Assembly (NCBI RefSeq): GCF_036884255.1
Contig: NZ_CP145605.1
Coordinates: forward strand, 3,348,001-3,412,000
Reading direction: 5' to 3'
Length of the DNA: 64,000 bases
Origin: Paenibacillus tundrae
GTDB lineage: Bacteria; Bacillota; Bacilli; Paenibacillales; Paenibacillaceae
Program-made: the position numbers and the translations under genes
Shown: positions 54,167-63,874 of the stretch, in pieces
How positions within the stretch are numbered: position 1 is the first letter of the stretch
Layout of the letters: every line of letters begins with the position of its first letter
Notes under the pieces: generated by a model
What the model was told of the DNA's origin: nothing
What the model saw: the letters and a program-made list of their open reading frames with translations, nothing else
Database searches by the model: none

Positions 54167-56878
54167 CTACAATTGAAACGCAACTGTAACCTCGGTACCT
54201 TCGCTAAGTGTTAATTGAATATATTTCCCGCGTAAGTCCTGTTGTACATCCGCTTTACCTCCGTTGATCTTGGCTTGAGTCCAAGAAAGTCCCGCTCTTA
54301 TTCGGATGGCATTTTCATTCTTGCTGGAACTCAGTACTACATGCACCGTTTTGGCGGAAAGATTCCAGGATAATGCCTTGACTTCGACCCAGGTTCTTGC
54401 CATAAGCCCATGTATAGAACCCTTTGTCCAATCAGAAGGCAAAGCCGGAAGAATCTCTATTTCACCCGTATCCGAGAATAACAGCGCTTCATTAATGGCT
54501 CCTACAGTACCGAAAGAGGTATCCGTGCAATAACAATTGCATCTTCTGTTTGAATCATGATCTGTCATTAAGGAGCTGTAATAACCCGCATCCCTCATCA
54601 TGGGAAGAAGTGCTGAGAGCACTCCGTCACCATTTTTCAGCCTAGCTTGAACTAGCGCCTTATGCATCCAACCATGCCCAGCGGTATCGTCGACAGTATT
54701 AAATCGATCTCTATTGTCAATCGCAATCTTTGCAGCCTGCTTTAACTCCGGATCGGTTTGTGTTTCATAGGCTGGCCATGCCACATAAAGATGGCTCAAA
54801 TGTCGATGATTGTTATTTTCCGTATAATCACTCATAGCCCATTCGCGCAAAGCACCATCATAGTCATATTTATAATTTGGCAGCAACTCAAGCAATGCTG
54901 TCCACTTAGCTATGGCTTTTTCATAACCATCGCGCTTGACTGCCTTTTCCATGGAGATAACCATAGATAGACCATCCCGTGCAGCAGAAATGTCCATGGT
55001 GGCATTCGCCGTGATTGTGCTGTTATATCCGATGGGGTGATTCTCTGGAGAATATGTGGGAATAATTAGGTGTTTCTCTCCTGAATTCAAAGTCTTTTTG
55101 TCAAACTGGTAGCATGCCTTGCCGTTGATGTCCGTGTAATATTCCGGTGTGCAGATCTGCTGCCAAAAGTTTGCCTGCTTGGTAAGCAAGGGAAGCAGAA
55201 TATCTTCTGCAAGATCCAGATAGCCTTTGTCTAACAGCTGTGTGAACTCCTCATCGCTCATGCCTCCATCTTGTACACTCAGAATGGTCTGCAGTTCATG
55301 AATCCGCATATTATCATGAAGCGGTATCTTTTGGTTGCCGTAACACTGCCAGTATTCATAAATGGGCAGAAGGCACCAGCTTGCCCCCGCGTTCCAGTAT
55401 TCGAACGGATAATCATTGTCATATTCCACATGCATCCCGCGATCGCCGTCAGAGTTAACGGAAACCTGCAGTGCATCGTGCATCCCGTACGCCATCCGCG
55501 CATTGTATTCAAAGTCGGGAGTATTTCTCAAGAAAAATATAATATATCCGAGCTGTGCTTGCGTTAAATGGCCTGTATTCATGGAAGCAACCTGCAGATT
55601 CACATTAGCATCAAGCGTATAAATACCCCGCCAGCCAGGATTCCACTCCCCGGTCCACATTCCATATAAGCGCGGTGCACTGGTACCGCTGCAGCAGATC
55701 ATGGCATACCGTCCCTGGTTATACACCTGCTCCATAAAAGCATGATTGACTCTGTCCGGAGTTGATTTTTGCGTTGTGATCAAGGTCTGGTTGTCTGAAT
55801 TTTTGTAGTGGTCGTCGCCATCAATACTGAAGCTCACTGCATTAAACTCTACTGAATGCTTCCTTGTATGGGCAGCGAGAGCTGCATCATAATTTAATTG
55901 ACCGTCTGAAGCCAAATATTTTTGCACAACCGCGTTTATATCTTGATAGAGTTGGTCTACGATCTTATATTGTGTCATTTCAGCAAATTCTTCGATTCTT
56001 CCCATAGAGTGAGTTCTGCTTGAGCGCGTAATTAAATATACGGCATCAGCGTCCTTAATCTGAATTACCGGATTTGGTTCTCGCCCAACATTGATCAGTT
56101 CATGACTGCCAGCCATCAGCATTCTCTTCTTGGTTCCGTTTACAACAACAATCTGAGTCAATCCGGCATACCCGCCGTAAGCTAGTTCACTTCCCTGATA
56201 CACCGGATAATGAGCAACCTGGGCGAGATAATTCGCACCGGAGTCCACCAGCTTCTTATATTGCAGCTCCCTCAGCTCGATGTGACCTTCGTTCGCTCCG
56301 CTTATTGTGGAGATGTCATCAATGGAGAGGGTTATATTAATTTTTGTGCCTGTAGAAGATGCTGTGATCTTGGTAAAAGTTACATTATCCTCACGGGACG
56401 TAAAGGATGTGCGGACCCATTCCCCATTCTCATCGCTGTAGCGTACCCCAGTCTCTGCTGTTTCATAATTCGTCCATCTCTCATAACCACTCAGACTTCC
56501 TTGGGAGGGTATACTGAATCGGAGTTGGTGTCCAGGATGGTAGCTATAATAGAAGGTTCTGATCCTTGTGGAACCGGTTTTATTCGTAACCTTCCATTTA
56601 TCGTTCTGCTTAAAAACATTTTGTCTGGCATCAGTCAGTTGCTCCGTCAATTCTTCCGGAATCACTCTTGGATCCTTGGAAGGATAGTTAAAGAACATAT
56701 TCTGAAAAATAAAACTGTCCGTATACGGCGAACCTGAAGTAATATATCCGTTCTCCCCGTTTCCGCTAACCATACCCTCCCGCCATGCATTTCCGGGATT
56801 AACAGAGGAAACTTCCGTGTAGGCGTTTGCATAATTTCCTTTCTTATACAAGCGTATTGTTTCCGGTAAACTGGTCAT
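54167..56878 (-). CDS. GH95-like glycoside hydrolase (alpha-fucosidase/galactosidase type)
   Basis: The 903-residue protein has the GH95 layout: an N-terminal beta-sandwich (ENGYITSG near residue 45), a central helical barrel with NPGWRGIYTLDANVNLQVAS, NNNHRHLSHLYVAWP and GHGWMHKALVQARLKNGDG, and a C-terminal beta domain. No signal peptide is seen, so it acts in the cytoplasm on imported oligosaccharides. AGGAGGAGACCTA precedes ATG. It heads the transporter operon. GH95 covers alpha-L-fucosidase and alpha-L-galactosidase; which one cannot be told. Confidence 0.82.
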   Translation of the reverse strand: MTSLPETIRLYKKGNYANAYTEVSSVNPGNAWREGMVSGNGENGYITSGSPYTDSFIFQNMFFNYPSKDPRVIPEELTEQLTDARQNVFKQNDKWKVTNKTGSTRIRTFYYSYHPGHQLRFSIPSQGSLSGYERWTNYETAETGVRYSDENGEWVRTSFTSREDNVTFTKITASSTGTKINITLSIDDISTISGANEGHIELRELQYKKLVDSGANYLAQVAHYPVYQGSELAYGGYAGLTQIVVVNGTKKRMLMAGSHELINVGREPNPVIQIKDADAVYLITRSSRTHSMGRIEEFAEMTQYKIVDQLYQDINAVVQKYLASDGQLNYDAALAAHTRKHSVEFNAVSFSIDGDDHYKNSDNQTLITTQKSTPDRVNHAFMEQVYNQGRYAMICCSGTSAPRLYGMWTGEWNPGWRGIYTLDANVNLQVASMNTGHLTQAQLGYIIFFLRNTPDFEYNARMAYGMHDALQVSVNSDGDRGMHVEYDNDYPFEYWNAGASWCLLPIYEYWQCYGNQKIPLHDNMRIHELQTILSVQDGGMSDEEFTQLLDKGYLDLAEDILLPLLTKQANFWQQICTPEYYTDINGKACYQFDKKTLNSGEKHLIIPTYSPENHPIGYNSTITANATMDISAARDGLSMVISMEKAVKRDGYEKAIAKWTALLELLPNYKYDYDGALREWAMSDYTENNNHRHLSHLYVAWPAYETQTDPELKQAAKIAIDNRDRFNTVDDTAGHGWMHKALVQARLKNGDGVLSALLPMMRDAGYYSSLMTDHDSNRRCNCYCTDTSFGTVGAINEALLFSDTGEIEILPALPSDWTKGSIHGLMARTWVEVKALSWNLSAKTVHVVLSSSKNENAIRIRAGLSWTQAKINGGKADVQQDLRGKYIQLTLSEGTEVTVAFQL

Positions 56879-57031
56879 TAGGTCTCCTCCTGATCTGTTT
56901 GGGCTGCAATTATTAACATTACGTCGGATTTCAGTAATAATTATATCAATGGAGACTGGAATTCGTTATCCTTGGAGATGACAAGGAAGAGGGAAGCATG
57001 TCGTAATTTTACAAGGGGAGGGTTAGATCGC

Positions 57032-57916
57032 ATGGAATTACCTAATATTAACATCGGAAATCTAGATATCAAACTGACTCTTGGCGCAGTAGTATTGAAC
57101 GTATTGTATGTTAAGTTCGGGTATTTCCACAGTCCTATGCCTGAACACAGCCATAGCCAAGGAAGCTACGAACTGCATTTTATTCCAACCGGCCAAGGTA
57201 TTCTGAATGCACAAGGAAACCGTTACGCAATCACGCCCGGCACGTTATTTGTAACCGGTCCAGATGTCGTTCACGAGCAGATTCCGGATCCAGAAGACCC
57301 GATGGCGGAATACTGCATTTTCTTTGAGATTTTGCCCGGAAATTCCATATATCCGAATGTCAAACGTTCCTTCGTAAGAGAGCAGTCTCTCCCCGAATTA
57401 CTGGTATCCACCCCCTTCTGGATTGGGAAAGAGGATGGGAAAATGCTCGAATTGTTCAAAATGCTTGCTGAAGAGCTTTCCCTTCAACAAATCGGCGTCC
57501 ATCATATGGCAACCAACATTCTTGAGATGATTGTAATTTGTTTGTTAAGACATTACAGCGAGAATCACACGACCATACCGTCCCTTCCCCTGAAGACTCT
57601 TGATGATAGCAGACTGCTTATGATTGAGAACAGCTTTTTATACCAATACAGCTCCATTAGCCTGCAACAGCTTGCTAACGAATTGGGGCTAAGCACAAGA
57701 CAGACGGAACGAATGGTTCATAAGCAATACGGTATGTCCTTCAAAGATAAGAAGCTGCAAGCACGAATGGCTGCAGCTTCAAGGCTTCTACTCACAACGG
57801 AAACTTCCATCGGCCTAATCGCAGCACAAGTGGGTTTCGCAACACCGGAACAATTCAGTAATGTATTCAAAAAATATTTTGGGATGACAGCCACTAGATA
57901 CAAAAGGAAGCGTTGA
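57032..57916 (+). CDS. AraC-family regulator with cupin sensor domain
   Basis: The start is ATG (MELPNINIGN) after GGGGAGGG; an upstream extension lacks a ribosome site. The 294-residue protein has an N-terminal cupin (PEHSHSQGSYELHFIPTGQG, GTLFVTGPDVVHEQ) and a C-terminal AraC domain (ISLQQLANELGLSTRQTERM, IAAQVGFATPEQFSNVFKKYF). It is divergent from the GH95/transporter operon and probably activates it when sugar is bound. Confidence 0.9.
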   Translation: MELPNINIGNLDIKLTLGAVVLNVLYVKFGYFHSPMPEHSHSQGSYELHFIPTGQGILNAQGNRYAITPGTLFVTGPDVVHEQIPDPEDPMAEYCIFFEILPGNSIYPNVKRSFVREQSLPELLVSTPFWIGKEDGKMLELFKMLAEELSLQQIGVHHMATNILEMIVICLLRHYSENHTTIPSLPLKTLDDSRLLMIENSFLYQYSSISLQQLANELGLSTRQTERMVHKQYGMSFKDKKLQARMAAASRLLLTTETSIGLIAAQVGFATPEQFSNVFKKYFGMTATRYKRKR

Positions 57917-57959
57917 AACGAAGCTAACACCATTTAGAATAAAGCCTACTTTGTTTACA

Positions 57960-58275
57960 CTGGAGAATTCCGGATTGAGCAACGAAGGCACTATGTGCTT
58001 CACGTTTACTTTTTATTGGATACTAACCCATCAAAAATAGCCATACTCAGCGTTAGCGTTGTGTTCGCATGTGAAATTACAACAGTCCCAAAATAGGCAG
58101 TACCTGCTGCCGAAATCGATGATGTACCTGTCTGGGTTCACATAGAACCGTTTACTGAAATGAAGGTTGTAACCACCACATTGCCTGTACGGGTTGCTCT
58201 GACCCAGTAGGGTGTGTGGCCGTAAAGGATGCAGGGGAATAGCTCATCCTATACTTCGAATGATTTACCATATGC
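57960..58275 (-). other. gene-poor stretch with a possible remnant
   Basis: One minus frame at about 58030-58235 reads VRATRTGNVVVTTFISVNGS, a stop, TQTGTSSISAAGTAYFGTVV and ISHANTTLTLSMAIFDG. It resembles the end of a beta-rich exported protein but is interrupted and unassigned. Confidence 0.25.
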
Positions 58276-58500
58276 TCAAGGACAGTAACCCTTGCTTTTA
58301 GATGATGAATTAATACCTATTAGATGTGCATCTTCGTTTTTTGAATCTCCCTCTTTTTCTGTTTGATTCTTCACCTCTTCAGCTTTTGTTGAAGTTGTAT
58401 TATCTTTTACCTTTTCCGCTACTGAATTAGTACCATCATTACCGCTTACACCACGGTTTCCAAAACCAGATTGAGCTAAATCATCTTTTACTTGTGGTGA
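58276..58500 (-). other. hydrophilic open frame of unknown origin
   Basis: The frame encodes SPQVKDDLAQSGFGNRGVSG, a Lys/Glu/Asn-rich stretch and a GYCP end. It has no start codon with ribosome site and overlaps the end of the truncated ArsR gene. Low complexity; family unknown, likely the 3' end of a lost gene. Confidence 0.3.
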
Positions 58501-58784
58501 ATCAGGAACACGGCATCTCTGTGTTTAGATCTCCAGGCTTCCCGCCATTTAAATTCAGGGAAGACAACGGAGTTCTCTTCTACAGTGACTTCAGAATCTT
58601 CTCGAATGCCATTCAAATGATTCCTTTTACGCAAATGCTGACTAATTCCAGGTTGTGACATGTCTAAAATCTCTACAAATTCACACACGCACCATTCACG
58701 TTCTTTGAGGAGTGTAAGTATAGTAAGACGTGTTTTATCGCCCAGCAATTTAATCTTATCCGCTGCTTCTTGAATAGAATCCAT
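58488..58784 (-). CDS. truncated/chimeric ArsR-family regulator
   Basis: The first 53 residues are a normal ArsR helix-turn-helix (LLGDKTRLTILTLLKEREWC, VEILDMSQPGISQHLRK, with the CVC metal-type motif in WCVCEF). After HLRK the sequence leaves the family and continues with 45 unrelated residues. A normal member would go on with the wing and dimer helix. The wing is therefore missing and the protein is probably non-functional, although open. GAAAGGAGGAAGTGAT precedes ATG. Confidence 0.7.
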   Translation of the reverse strand: MDSIQEAADKIKLLGDKTRLTILTLLKEREWCVCEFVEILDMSQPGISQHLRKRNHLNGIREDSEVTVEENSVVFPEFKWREAWRSKHRDAVFLIHHK

Positions 58785-58873
58785 ATCACTTCCTCCTTTC
58801 GTTCAACATAAGTGCATGCTTATATTATAATAAAAAAATTGAAGTCAACGTTTAATTCGAAATTAACCTAAAA

Positions 58874-58903
58874 AAGCGTTGGTTCAAATTAGAACCAACG
58901 CTT
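58874..58903 (-). terminator. orphan terminator
   Basis: AAGCGTTGGTTC, six bases, GAACCAACGCTT, then TTTTTT on the minus strand. No minus-strand gene ends here now. Confidence 0.65.
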
Positions 58904-59075
58904 GGGTGTTCGTAAACTCTCTTTCATTTTCAATTGATACAAGAAGTACTGCAATCACTCTTTTCCACCAATGTAATTATGTAGGCTCCTGCCCATTATT
59001 GCAAATGTTGTATCCCTTTATATAGGCGGCTGCATAGGTTCTGAGTAGACATTTCACCAAAGAAGGAGAATGACT

Positions 59076-59620
59076 ATGTACCCTAAATTATTTCATCAAA
59101 ATCAATGGCATAATCCAATGCCTAACAACCAGAATAACAACGGACAAGGGCTCTCCCCTCCGTACTGCCATGGAAATGTGAACCTTAGTCATCCTAGTGG
59201 AAATATAGAAATTAGAGATTACGGACAACCACCACTTGTAATCAATATTGAACAAGCCGCAAAATATAATCAGAATTATCGTACCGCTCTGTGGACAGGA
59301 AAGCATTTTCAAGTGACTTTGATGAGTATCCGTGTTGGCGAAGATATCGGTCTGGAAGTGCATCCGACAACCGATCAATTCATTCGTATTGAAGAAGGTA
59401 AGGTCAGGGACTTGTGCAAATGGGAGACGAGAAAGACAAATTGAATTTTCAAACGATGGCCTGTGAGGACTATGCCGTTATGGTGCCTGCTGGAAAATGG
59501 CACAATATCACCAACACAGGCAGTATACCTCTTAAAGTGTACGTGATCTATGCGCCGCCCGAGCACCCTTATGGGACAGTTCATGAAACGAAAGCCATTG
59601 CCATGTCTTCTGAAAGTTAG
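59076..59620 (+). pseudogene. cupin-domain protein with a one-base frameshift
   Basis: The start is ATG (MYPKLFHQNQWH) seven bases after AAGGAG. The first frame runs to RIEEGKVRDLC; one base later the frame GQGLVQMGDEKDKL continues through the second cupin motif (MVPAGKWHNITNTGSIPLKV) to a stop at 59620. The missing base is in the GGTAAGGTCAGG stretch near 59395-59405. Restored, the protein has about 180 residues with the metal ligands of motif 1 (EVHPTTDQFIRIEEG) and motif 2. Either a decayed gene or a read error. Confidence 0.82.
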
Positions 59621-59929
59621 TTGATCATATTCTAATGCAATACAAATTTACAAAAGCCTGATTCCTCTTTATTCGTCGTGGAGAAAAATCAGGCTTATAC
59701 TATGTGAAATTAAATCATTGCAGATCAATACACTCAGTAACGTTATGACTCCGTTGCATTCGTAACGGTCTTCACGAATCTTAGCAAGGCTATTGTACTG
59801 AGAACGTGTACTAGGACCTTGAGATAATTCATGAAATACAGACAACATAAGTTGGTCGGCTGTTTTTTTATATTATTAAAATATCGGTTCCCGTTAGTTT
59901 AATGATTTAATAACGATTAGATAAACGCT

Positions 59930-60510
59930 TAATCGGCAATGAGAACATGTTCTTGTCTAATTCGGTAATCGGTACAAGTTCTTGTCCTCAACCAATAGTC
60001 CCATTACCGATATTTCATACTTATAATACCTAAACACTTGTGTTTACCTTTTAAGCGTATCAGTTGTCCCATAACAATTTGAATATTTTCATGTATTAAG
60101 GTGCTAAATGAGGTTAAAGTACCTATGGTCATTGTTTAGAAATATATCTAATCGGAAATAGGAACATGTTCTTGTCCCTCTCGGCAATCGGTAGAAGTTC
60201 TTGTCCTCAACTGCCAGTACCAGTCTGATATTTCGCTTGTTTAATTTATGGCCGATCGTGTTTAACCTCTCAGCGTGTCAGTTTTCCTTAACAATTTGAA
60301 CATTGTTATGTATCATGGTACTTAATGAAGTTTGAAGTGCATGTGGTTAATGTTTAGATATATACCTAATCGGCAATCGGACTATGTTCTTGTCCATTCC
60401 GGTAATCGGTACAAGTTCTTGTCCTTTGCTCGGGACAAGAACTTGTACCGATAAAATAAAAAAGCCGCTAAATTAGCGACTTCAATGGGAATATGTTCTT
60501 GTCCCTCGAC
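59930..60510 (+). repeat. composite repeat array B
   Basis: Three units start at 59930, 60149 and 60367, 219 and 218 bases apart. The first two are full units; the third is the closing unit with a perfect hairpin, GGTACAAGTTCTTGTCC (60408-60424), eight-base loop and GGACAAGAACTTGTACC (60433-60449), then AGCCGCTAAATTAGCGACTT and GGGAATATGTTCTTGTCC. Same polarity and order as array A. No open frame is conserved between units. The other parts of the gap 59621-60732 show only a weak hairpin at 59655-59697. Confidence 0.82.
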
Positions 60511-60558
60511 ATTATATGTATTGGTTTCTCACTTAACTAAATAAGTTATTTCATCATG

Positions 60559-60600
60559 AAAAATGGGAACCCGTTTTTTTTATTGGGTTCCCATTTTTTA
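60559..60600 (-). terminator. terminator of exonuclease gene
   Basis: AAAATGGGAACCC pairs with GGGTTCCCATTTT with T-rich flanks on both strands, between the repeat array and the exonuclease stop. Confidence 0.75.
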
Positions 60601-60732
60601 TAATCTAATGTTATTTAATAATGAAATGGGCTATAGCCTGTTCATCGGTCAAAAGAGACTCATTCAAAAGAGACTCATTACCCACTTTTTATTAATGGAT
60701 CCATAATGTTTTTATGCCATGTATTGCATTAA

Positions 60733-61266
60733 TCAAAACTTCAATTGGTCAAAAATCTTAACGAATATTTTCGCAATATTCTTGGCATCATCGATACCTC
60801 TATGGTGAGTACCTTCAAGTGGCAGTTTAAGCATAGTCAAGGCTCTCTCCATGCCTACCCCCCGCTCCCTGCCAATCATCCATCCGTGCTGATGCTTGAG
60901 ACTGATATGGTTATCCGTCCATTCACTTGCGATTTGATGCAGTGCACAATCCTTCTGCAACTGGTTTTTATCATAAAACCCCCAGGAGCAGAGGACATGA
61001 GGTTCATTGCCTATCCACTCTTGGAATTGACGGATTGCCTGCGGAAAATACATTGCAGCATCCACATCCGCCTGAGAGATGGAGGTAAGCTGCTTACAAA
61101 AATCAGAAAGCTGTGGGCTTAAAGCAGGCTTAACGAAAATTTGGAAATCGCTCACAATCTTCAGCCTTTCATTGAGTTTTACAGCTCCGATCTCAATAAT
61201 TTCGTTTTGCCTTTTTCGGTCATTCTCCCAACAGGTAGCTTCTAGATCAAAAATTATGTAGTTCAT
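60733..61266 (-). CDS. DEDDh 3'-5' exonuclease (KapD/ERI1-like)
   Basis: The 177-residue protein has the three exonuclease motifs: FDLEATCWEND, LCSWGFYDKNQL, and HHRGIDDAKNIAKIF with the catalytic histidine. KapD-type proteins are small RNase T/DnaQ-family nucleases acting on RNA or DNA ends. AAAAGGAGCATGT precedes ATG. Single gene with its own terminator. Confidence 0.9.
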   Translation of the reverse strand: MNYIIFDLEATCWENDRKRQNEIIEIGAVKLNERLKIVSDFQIFVKPALSPQLSDFCKQLTSISQADVDAAMYFPQAIRQFQEWIGNEPHVLCSWGFYDKNQLQKDCALHQIASEWTDNHISLKHQHGWMIGRERGVGMERALTMLKLPLEGTHHRGIDDAKNIAKIFVKIFDQLKF

Positions 61267-61480
61267 ACATGCTCCTTTTCTCTATAGATATTTAGTTTAT
61301 CGAAACCTGCTGACATTTTAATGGAAAATCATATAATCCTAAAACTACTTAACGCAAATTTTATCTGCTCTATTAGTTGTAGACTAGTCCATCAATAAAA
61401 GCAACTGCAGTCTAATAGTTAGGATGACTAAGAATAAAATTATTGATATAGTTAGTGAAAAATTCCAAGGGGGCACACTG

Positions 61481-61675
61481 ATGAATGCAATCGTAGAAAG
61501 ATTAAATTATTGGATTATAGAAGTACCATCTAAGTTCCAGCCTCTTTCTGAGCTCAATGATTCGGTTCAACCGCAACCTAATAAATGGTCTAAAAAGGAA
61601 ATCTTAGGGCATTTATGCGACTCTTACTAATCTTCAGCGTTTTGTCCATGCTCAATACGAACCGCTGCCTTATAC
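61481..61675 (+). pseudogene. truncated DinB-family protein
   Basis: ATG after AAGGGGGCACACTG begins MNAIVERLNYWIIEVPSKFQ and KKEILGHLCDS, a DinB-fold N-terminus, then stops. One base shift gives TNLQRFVHAQYEPLPYTV, the next part of the family, after which similarity ends. About 60-65 of the usual 150-170 residues remain. Confidence 0.7.
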
Positions 61676-62018
61676 GGTTTCCTTCTACTTTTCGTATGTT
61701 TACTTCTGGATTCATTGAAGCTTAATTTTTTGCTACTTGAACCACTCTATATATTCCACTAAGATTATAAAGTTCTCGTTTTCATTGATATGATACATAT
61801 TAATAACTCCCTGAGGATAACCGTGTCAAATTAAATACTTATAAAACTTATAAAACTTACAATGGAGTTCATATTACACCTCAATTTAGTAATTAACTAA
61901 TTCTTATACATTCGCCAACTGACCTATAATATAATTCCCCATATTTGCGGCAGCAGAATTCAACTTGTTCTGATCAATCGTTTCACATCGGCTTAATAAC
62001 AGATTTCTCCTATAAGAA
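61676..62018. other. AT-rich gap
   Basis: No gene, repeat or clear terminator is seen in this stretch behind the DinB remnant and the serine hydrolase. Confidence 0.4.
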
Positions 62019-63065
62019 TCATGTTTTAATTGACATAGCAACCTGCATCGCCATTCGTACTGGCATTGCAGGACTCGCCAACTGATTTACATCTCCTACT
62101 AAGTACAGATCCTTATCTGGATAATAAAAAGCAAATGAACCTGTTGAGCCCGTATGTCCAATTAGTTCTCCTTTACCCATAAAAAATGATGATATACCAT
62201 TTAACGGTATTCGCATGTAGCCACCCCCATATTGAATTGGATACATGGAAACTTGTAACTTGTTGTATTTTTTCAGTTGATGAAAGACATCTGTTTTATA
62301 CAACTTTCCTCCAAAGAAAGCTTTGATAAATATCATCAATTCACGAGCTGTGCTAATACCTCCACCACTAGCGGGACAACTTTTTATGTACTTCGGCCGG
62401 GTAATGGCAGTTTCTTTATAATAAATACTGGGAATATAGTCGTGTTCGCTTCTAGATATATATGTGCTCACAAGCCCCAAAGGCTCGAAGATCAAAGTCT
62501 TAAATACATTATTTAATGAGGAATTAGTAATGGTTTCGATTATCCTCCCCAGGATTTCAAAGTTGACATCGGCATAATAAGCTCTTTTCATTGTGTCAGG
62601 CTCAAAATGCGATTTCAATTGTTTGGTTAGTACTATCATTTCATCGAAAGTGATGTCCAAATCTTCACGGAGGACACGTTTTCTAATGTTAATTTTACTT
62701 TCTTCAAAGATATCCGGTAGTCCGCTTGTTTGAAACAACAAACTAGAGATCGTCAATTTAGAGGCATATTCCTGTCCCTTGTATATATGAAGTCTGCTGA
62801 GTGTGCGATTATCCATGTATTTTTTTATCTTATCATCTAGTGACAGTTTACCTTGCTCTCGCAATATCAAAATACAAGTAGTCGTAAACAATTTTGTGAT
62901 GCTTGCCATAAGTAACGGTGCGTCTATATCCTTGCCCCCATACTCATTTTTGTATGAAAAATCTCCATTGGTGTTTTCAACAAATAGAACACACTCATGT
63001 ATGTGTTTTGACTTTACAGCTCGACTAAATATTATCTCTCTTTGTTTGGTCTCTATTATTTTCAC
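62019..63065 (-). CDS. serine hydrolase of the beta-lactamase class C fold
   Basis: The protein of 348 residues has the SxxK motif ASITKLF, a YxN-like motif in AYYADVNFEI and a late HTGSTGS box, the three elements of class C beta-lactamase/DD-peptidase-like esterases. No signal peptide is visible, so it may act in the cytoplasm or the start may be wrong: the GTG start lacks a good ribosome site (only GGG adjacent). Substrate unknown. Confidence 0.82.
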   Translation of the reverse strand: MKIIETKQREIIFSRAVKSKHIHECVLFVENTNGDFSYKNEYGGKDIDAPLLMASITKLFTTTCILILREQGKLSLDDKIKKYMDNRTLSRLHIYKGQEYASKLTISSLLFQTSGLPDIFEESKINIRKRVLREDLDITFDEMIVLTKQLKSHFEPDTMKRAYYADVNFEILGRIIETITNSSLNNVFKTLIFEPLGLVSTYISRSEHDYIPSIYYKETAITRPKYIKSCPASGGGISTARELMIFIKAFFGGKLYKTDVFHQLKKYNKLQVSMYPIQYGGGYMRIPLNGISSFFMGKGELIGHTGSTGSFAFYYPDKDLYLVGDVNQLASPAMPVRMAMQVAMSIKT

Positions 63066-63416
63066 CCCATATTATTGTGTGCTTAAACTTTAATTACGAC
63101 TTATAAAAGCAGAATTTTCTAATTCTTATAGAACTATCTGCACGTTAGTTGAATAAAGACGGATCAGCTGCTTTTTTTAGCCCTATTACGCTACTCCAAA
63201 TCCGTATTCGTTGGTTATGCGCAGCACTCATATCTTAGCTACTGCTCTTTAGATTCCAGAATATCGTACATTACAACAGTTTGTTTTCTGGTATCTGAAA
63301 ATGCCAAGGCAGTTTCTTAAGTATTAATTACTGATTTGGGTATATTACCCATTATGTGATAAAGTAATATTAATGAACTTACTTCATTCGTTAAACTATC
63401 ATAAGGAGGATGTTGT
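63066..63416. other. intergenic stretch
   Basis: No gene found. A good ribosome site, AAGGAGGATGTTGT, ends the stretch just before the SunI-like gene. Confidence 0.4.
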
Positions 63417-63686
63417 ATGCTAGGTGTCAAAGTACAACAAGTAAAGAATCAATTGGTCATTCGCTGGCAGCTTTCTAAAATTGAAATTCCCATTGCAGAT
63501 ATTAGAACAGTTACTCTCGACGAGACCTACGGTGGCAGCAACTCTTCAGCCATTCGAATAGGCGCTGCGTATGGCGCAACCGAAACAATTCTAATTCACA
63601 CAACCAATCAATCCTATGTCCTGTTCACCTCCAATCAGACATTATTTACGAAAATCAGCTCTCTGCTATCCAACGCAGAGGGCTGA
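63417..63686 (+). CDS. SunI/YnzG-family small protein
   Basis: The 89-residue protein matches the SunI pattern: MLGVKVQQVKNQLVIRWQLS, KIEIPIADI and SAIRIGAAYGATETILIHT, with a PH-like beta fold. SunI of Bacillus subtilis gives immunity to sublancin, but most homologues are of unknown role and no bacteriocin gene is visible nearby. Unlike SunI no N-terminal membrane segment is evident. Confidence 0.75.
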   Translation: MLGVKVQQVKNQLVIRWQLSKIEIPIADIRTVTLDETYGGSNSSAIRIGAAYGATETILIHTTNQSYVLFTSNQTLFTKISSLLSNAEG

Positions 63687-63770
63687 ATTATTCATTCCGA
63701 CTCCATCTTCAACTAAAAGTTCTATAAAAAAGCGTTAAGCATCCGCATAATCTCTTGGGAATTAGATATA

Positions 63771-63833
63771 TGCAATTGGCAATAGATATATGTTTTTGTC
63801 TATTTCGGTAATCGGTACAAGTTCTTGTCCCTC
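63771..63833 (+). repeat. partial copy of the array repeat
   Basis: TGCAATTGGCAATAGATATA, TGTTTTTGTC and CGGTAATCGGTACAAGTT with CTTGTCC form one pair of the sub-repeats seen in arrays A and B, without the rest of the unit. Confidence 0.7.
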
Positions 63834-63874
63834 TAAAGTATCCTTCCTTTAATGTATTTTCAATATCATGTGGT

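Noticed and set aside
41554..60510. Repeat arrays as CRISPR
   Set aside because: Units are about 217 bases with no short repeat/unique spacer pattern and no cas genes nearby.
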